The translations under genes and the position numbers were made by a program. Below are positions 60,422-64,000 of a stretch of DNA of 64,000 bases, one piece after another; position 1 is the stretch's first letter; each line of letters begins with the position of its first letter. Under the pieces are notes generated by a model, which was not told the DNA's origin, searched no databases, and was given only the letters and a program-made list of their open reading frames with translations. Source of the DNA: Chrysoperla carnea (Eukaryota > Arthropoda > Insecta > Neuroptera > Chrysopidae); NCBI RefSeq assembly GCF_905475395.1, contig NC_058338.1, positions 14,584,935 through 14,648,934 on the forward strand. The letters are read 5' to 3'.

Positions 60422-61945
60422 AATTTTCAAATATAAGATGACTAAAATATTTTTTTAAAGTATCTTTTTTTATTTTTTTATACTTGTTGAATAATTTTAT
60501 TTGTACAAAATTTCTTGAATAAAAGTGAGAAGCGTATTTATTTTTAATTTTGTGTTTTATTTCAAAGTAAAAAATTTCCTGATTACAGAGCTAATTTCAT
60601 AAAATTTTGTACAGGTGTGCCATAAGTCCCTTTCCGATTTATATAATAACTTTTTGAAGTTATACTTCTTTTGGCGCGTTTGGATGAGAGTGAATTTGTG
60701 AGCTGCGCGCGCACGAACGACATGATGAAGTTAGCCACAGAATTGAAATAATAAAAAAATATATTTTCAACACTGAATATAGTTACAGTACTGAGTGTTC
60801 ATACTATACACTACATAGTACTTATATCCCTGAGCCAGTTCAAGTCGATGGTTGTGAAATATAGTATTCATATGAATAATTAATTTTGAATGAAAGAAGT
60901 ATAACTTCTAACGCGTGTACATAAGTACACACACTCTTTTTTTTTAATTTATGAATATAGTCGTTTTTATTTTGAGGAACGCCTGGTATAATAGAATACA
61001 CGATTAGAAAGTATTCAAAGACGATAACATTATTTTTAAAAAAGGGCCAGTCAGTGTTATCTGTTACATATTGGCCAGTAAACGAGATGTTATCAGAAAT
61101 GATTCACCGGCCTTTTAAAAATACCGTAATTCGAAATAATATCAACCATTACAATCTGTTGCAGATAATTCATTTCCATACGCTAGCTGTAGTGCTAAAT
61201 ATTTTTTCATTTTGGACGTAATTACACCCAATAGTTAATATTCATAGATTTTCCGGGAGTTTTCAATGAAAAAATAAAAGTTTCCTAATTTTCACCGCAG
61301 ATTTCAAGCAGATTCCGTACCCAATGCCGAAAACCGCATCTTTCTAGCATGACCCCATTTTTATGCAAAAGTGACTGTATCACCTGTATAATAAAGTGAT
61401 AAAATTTAATTTTTTTCGAAACGAATAAATCGGAGTTAATAATCCAAATGCTTGGCGAATTTTTCTAGGTAAATTTGCTTCGTAAAATTGCCTAATCTAT
61501 TTTTTCTCCTGTATTTAGATAGAATAGACATGAACGTTTATCATATACAGTTCTATTTTATAACACTAGAAAGTGCTCGTACGTTATGTTATTGTGAGAA
61601 TACCCACATAAAAAAAATCAATATTACATGCCTATTTCCTTATTAACGTGAAAAATAATATACACAAACCATCTGTTAACATTAACATTACAAAAGTGGT
61701 GAAAAATATGGAAAATATTATGTGGTTGTGAAAATTTTGTGTGAGTAATTTTCAATAAATCCAATAAATATTTTCAATTTTCAATTATATCAAGCTATAA
61801 ACTCCATGAATTCGTGGTTTGATTTAACAATCACATAAAATTAAACTTTAAAAATGAGACGTAATATCATGATTCTATTTGTTTTTTAGAGTCAAATTGA
61901 AAATAGTGAAATAATTTAAGTATATTTTACTTAATCCAATTCAAT
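60422..61945. other. UBE3D 3' region and FAM234 5' flank
   Basis: AATAAA at 60518-60523 is the likely UBE3D poly(A) signal. A MITE-like TACAGGTGTGCCATAAGTCC lies near 60612-60631 without a partner end that I can see. No gene. Confidence 0.45.
60518..60523 (+). terminator. poly(A) signal AATAAA after UBE3D
   Basis: Canonical hexamer 97 bases after the stop, followed by a T-rich stretch (TTTTTAATTTTGTGTTTTAT). If DCPS and UBE3D share one mRNA, this is also the 3' end of the DCPS message. Confidence 0.6.
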
Positions 61946-64000
61946 ATGGATTCGTATACCACAAAATTAGCTGTAAGGGATAGTTTAGATGATGAAGATT
62001 TAAGTGATGTTGACGATGAAGTCTTTATTAGGGATGGTAAAAATGGATCAAAGGTAAGGGCTGATTTCACTCTTTGTAATAAATAACAATAAGTTTATCG
62101 TCATTCTATTGATATTTTTTGTAAGTTTAAAATTTTTATAACGTTTTTAACTGATATTGCTTAATACCCGTAAAACGTCACTGTTATATACATTTAACAG
62201 AGCTAAGTATAAGATGTAAGAAGTATTTGAACTAGATATCGGTATGTTTTGAATTCAGTGGTGGTCTTAGGGTGGGTCGATTTGTTTATACCCCAATAAG
62301 TCATTGTAGGAATATAATTCAAAGGAGCGCTTCAAAAATTTTCGTATCGCCCTTAACAGTTGTCCCTGCTTGAATTGAATATAATTTTGTTGAGTATTTT
62401 AATATATATTCGGACAAACAGTGTTATGGAGAAAAAAAACTATCTAATCCGGAAAATAATGGCACTTTTTCGTATCCGACTTTTACGACATCGCAGTAGT
62501 TCTCTACAAAAATCATACAACAATGTAATGTATATTGCCTAAACATAAATAAATATGTGCAATTAATCTTTCAATGGGCCAACCATAAATTTTATTAAAA
62601 ATTACATGGACTCTCTAATAGAGAATTGTCTGGCTAATTGACGGCATTTTTTGGACTAGTTTTTTATCAAGGCCTTTTATGATAAAAAAATGGTAACGGG
62701 GGGGGGGGGGGGTAAATTTCTTTTCGTGTACACCATTATTAATTACAATATCGTTGGATGAATCTTGAAAAATAAATGTCTTACAATAACTTTGACTTTC
62801 AGGCGCATATTTTCATGGTACTAGCTAAAACATCAATTTTAGCTACATGAAAATTCTTAATAAAGAAATACTGAGCAAATTTTGGTTTGATAAACTTCAA
62901 ATTTCGATATTTATACAAAAATAGACCCAAAGTTGCCATTATTTCCCAACATGCATTGAATAATTCCCAATGTATATATTTTATTTGTAATATGTTCTAA
63001 GTAATTCATATAGATTTTATTTTGTAACAGCTTGTTGAAGACAGGGGCGTTAAACGGCCTCTTATGGCACCAAGAAGAAAAATTTGTAAAGAAGGTATTC
63101 GAAATCGACATGCACCATGTCGGATTAAATGTGTATTTTATTGTTATGCTGTAATTGCTTTAGTAGTTCTTTTAGGTAAGTAGTGTATGCCTAAAAACTT
63201 TAAAAAAACGTTCACGAATATTTTCAATTTTGCAATTTCGTAGGCTTAATTGGATTGACTGTGTTAATTGTATCTATATATCCTTTACCAATGGATCGGA
63301 TACGACCGTGGTTCTCTCAATCAGTACCAAGACCACTAAGTTCAAATTTATTAAGGCCATGCACATCATTTCGAGTTACAAATATGTGGAATGTTACAAT
63401 ACCAAAAAGGTCTACAGAATCCTCAATTCGTACTGTGGATGTAAATGAAGATGGTATTCAAGATATGATCCTCGGTTTTCAAACAGGTAGCTTTTCAAAT
63501 ATAATCACACACGGAGCGAATAGAAATTAACATAGCTAAATGCTCTAACTATAATAAACTGAAGAAATTTCATAATGTTAAATTTTTTAATTTAGAGAGC
63601 GGCCCTAAACCCTTTCCATATTTGTGCACAATGTTTTTTACAAAACAAGTAGTGTGTCAAGGTGGTGTAATGGCTTTAGATGGAAATAATGGGGAATTAT
63701 TATGGGAATACTGGACGGCACATCCCGTTTACTACATAGATTGTTCGGCAGATTTAACGGGTGATAAAATTATGGATTGTATTGCAATGGGCCGCGGAGG
63801 TGTAAGTTTTTAGTACAGAAAAGTGTTTTATGTGATTCTAATATTTGAATGTGGCTTTTTAGTTTTTGTGTGCTTTAGATGGGCGAAATGGCACATTAAT
63901 TTGGCAATTTACCAATAAAATTGTTAAAAATTCTATTATTGATTATTTAGTTGGACAATTGATCCATGATCAAGATGGTGATGGAGTTGTTGATGTGATT
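61946..64000 (+). CDS. FAM234-family (ITFG3-like) membrane protein, 5' part
   Basis: Exons 61946-62053, 63031-63175, 63244-63486, 63596-63801 and 63863 to beyond the window, in closed phase. The N-terminal tail is acidic (RDSLDDEDLSDVDDEVFIRD), followed by a basic stretch and one membrane segment (CVFYCYAVIALVVLLGLIGL and on to IVSIYPLP), so it is a type II protein. The ectodomain begins with FG-GAP-like repeats: DVNEDGIQDMILGF, DLTGDKIMDCIAMGRGG, ALDGRNGTLIWQ and HDQDGDGVVDVI, with Asp-rich loops that usually bind calcium in beta-propellers. Function of the family is not known. The start was taken at the first ATG preceding the acidic tail. The fourth donor could be read three bases either side; GTAAGT at 63802 keeps the GRGG-F-CALDG join seen in the family. 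Confidence 0.88.
62054..63030. other. first intron of the FAM234-family gene
   Basis: GT at 62054 and AG at 63029-63030. Contains a run of 15 G at 62698-62712. No repeats shared with the rest of the window. Open frames at 62360-62542 and 62911-63111 are spurious. Confidence 0.6.
63508..63528 (+). mobile_element. terminal fragment of the TATTCG MITE
   Basis: CACACACGGAGCGAATAG is almost the last 18 bp of the 391-bp MITE (CACGCACGGAGCGAATAG). It stands alone in the 109-bp third intron of the FAM234-family gene, 20 bases past the donor. Confidence 0.5.

Overview
The window is nuclear DNA of an insect. It is strongly AT-rich, with spliced genes separated by long transposon-filled introns and spacers, and it carries SINEs, MITEs, Helitrons, mariner debris and CCTAA-rich repeat tails. 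The sex peptide / myoinhibitory peptide receptor supports an arthropod. I cannot fix the order; nothing looks dipteran in gene density.

Layout. 1-21.5 kb holds no exon I can support, only dispersed repeats, and is probably intron or 5' flank of the next gene. 21.6-38.3 kb carries the last two coding exons of a sex peptide receptor (SPR), split by a 15.9 kb intron full of Helitrons, MITEs and a SINE. 38.3-45.2 kb is a spacer with a MITE, a recent 260-bp tandem array and a second MITE. 45.3-51.7 kb is a seven-exon, 444-codon MGAT2-like Golgi glycosyltransferase whose metal-binding residues are replaced; two arrays of a 316-bp satellite flank its third exon. 52.6-56.5 kb (minus) is PEX6 in eight exons. 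57.2-59.2 kb is the scavenger decapping enzyme DCPS in four exons. 59.2-60.4 kb is the single-exon HECT-type E3 ligase UBE3D, whose ATG lies inside the last DCPS codons. 61.9 kb to the end is the 5' part of a FAM234-family (ITFG3-like) membrane protein.

Relations. MGAT2-like and PEX6 converge tail to tail. PEX6 and DCPS diverge from a shared 675-bp promoter region. DCPS and UBE3D overlap by 13 bp in different frames, so they cannot be separated by a 3' end plus a promoter; a dicistronic mRNA or an internal promoter in DCPS is implied. The genes otherwise belong to unrelated pathways: neuropeptide signalling, N-glycan processing, peroxisome import, mRNA cap turnover and ubiquitylation.

Exon borders were placed by eye from GT/AG sites, frame continuity and remembered family alignments; all phases close correctly in the four complete genes.
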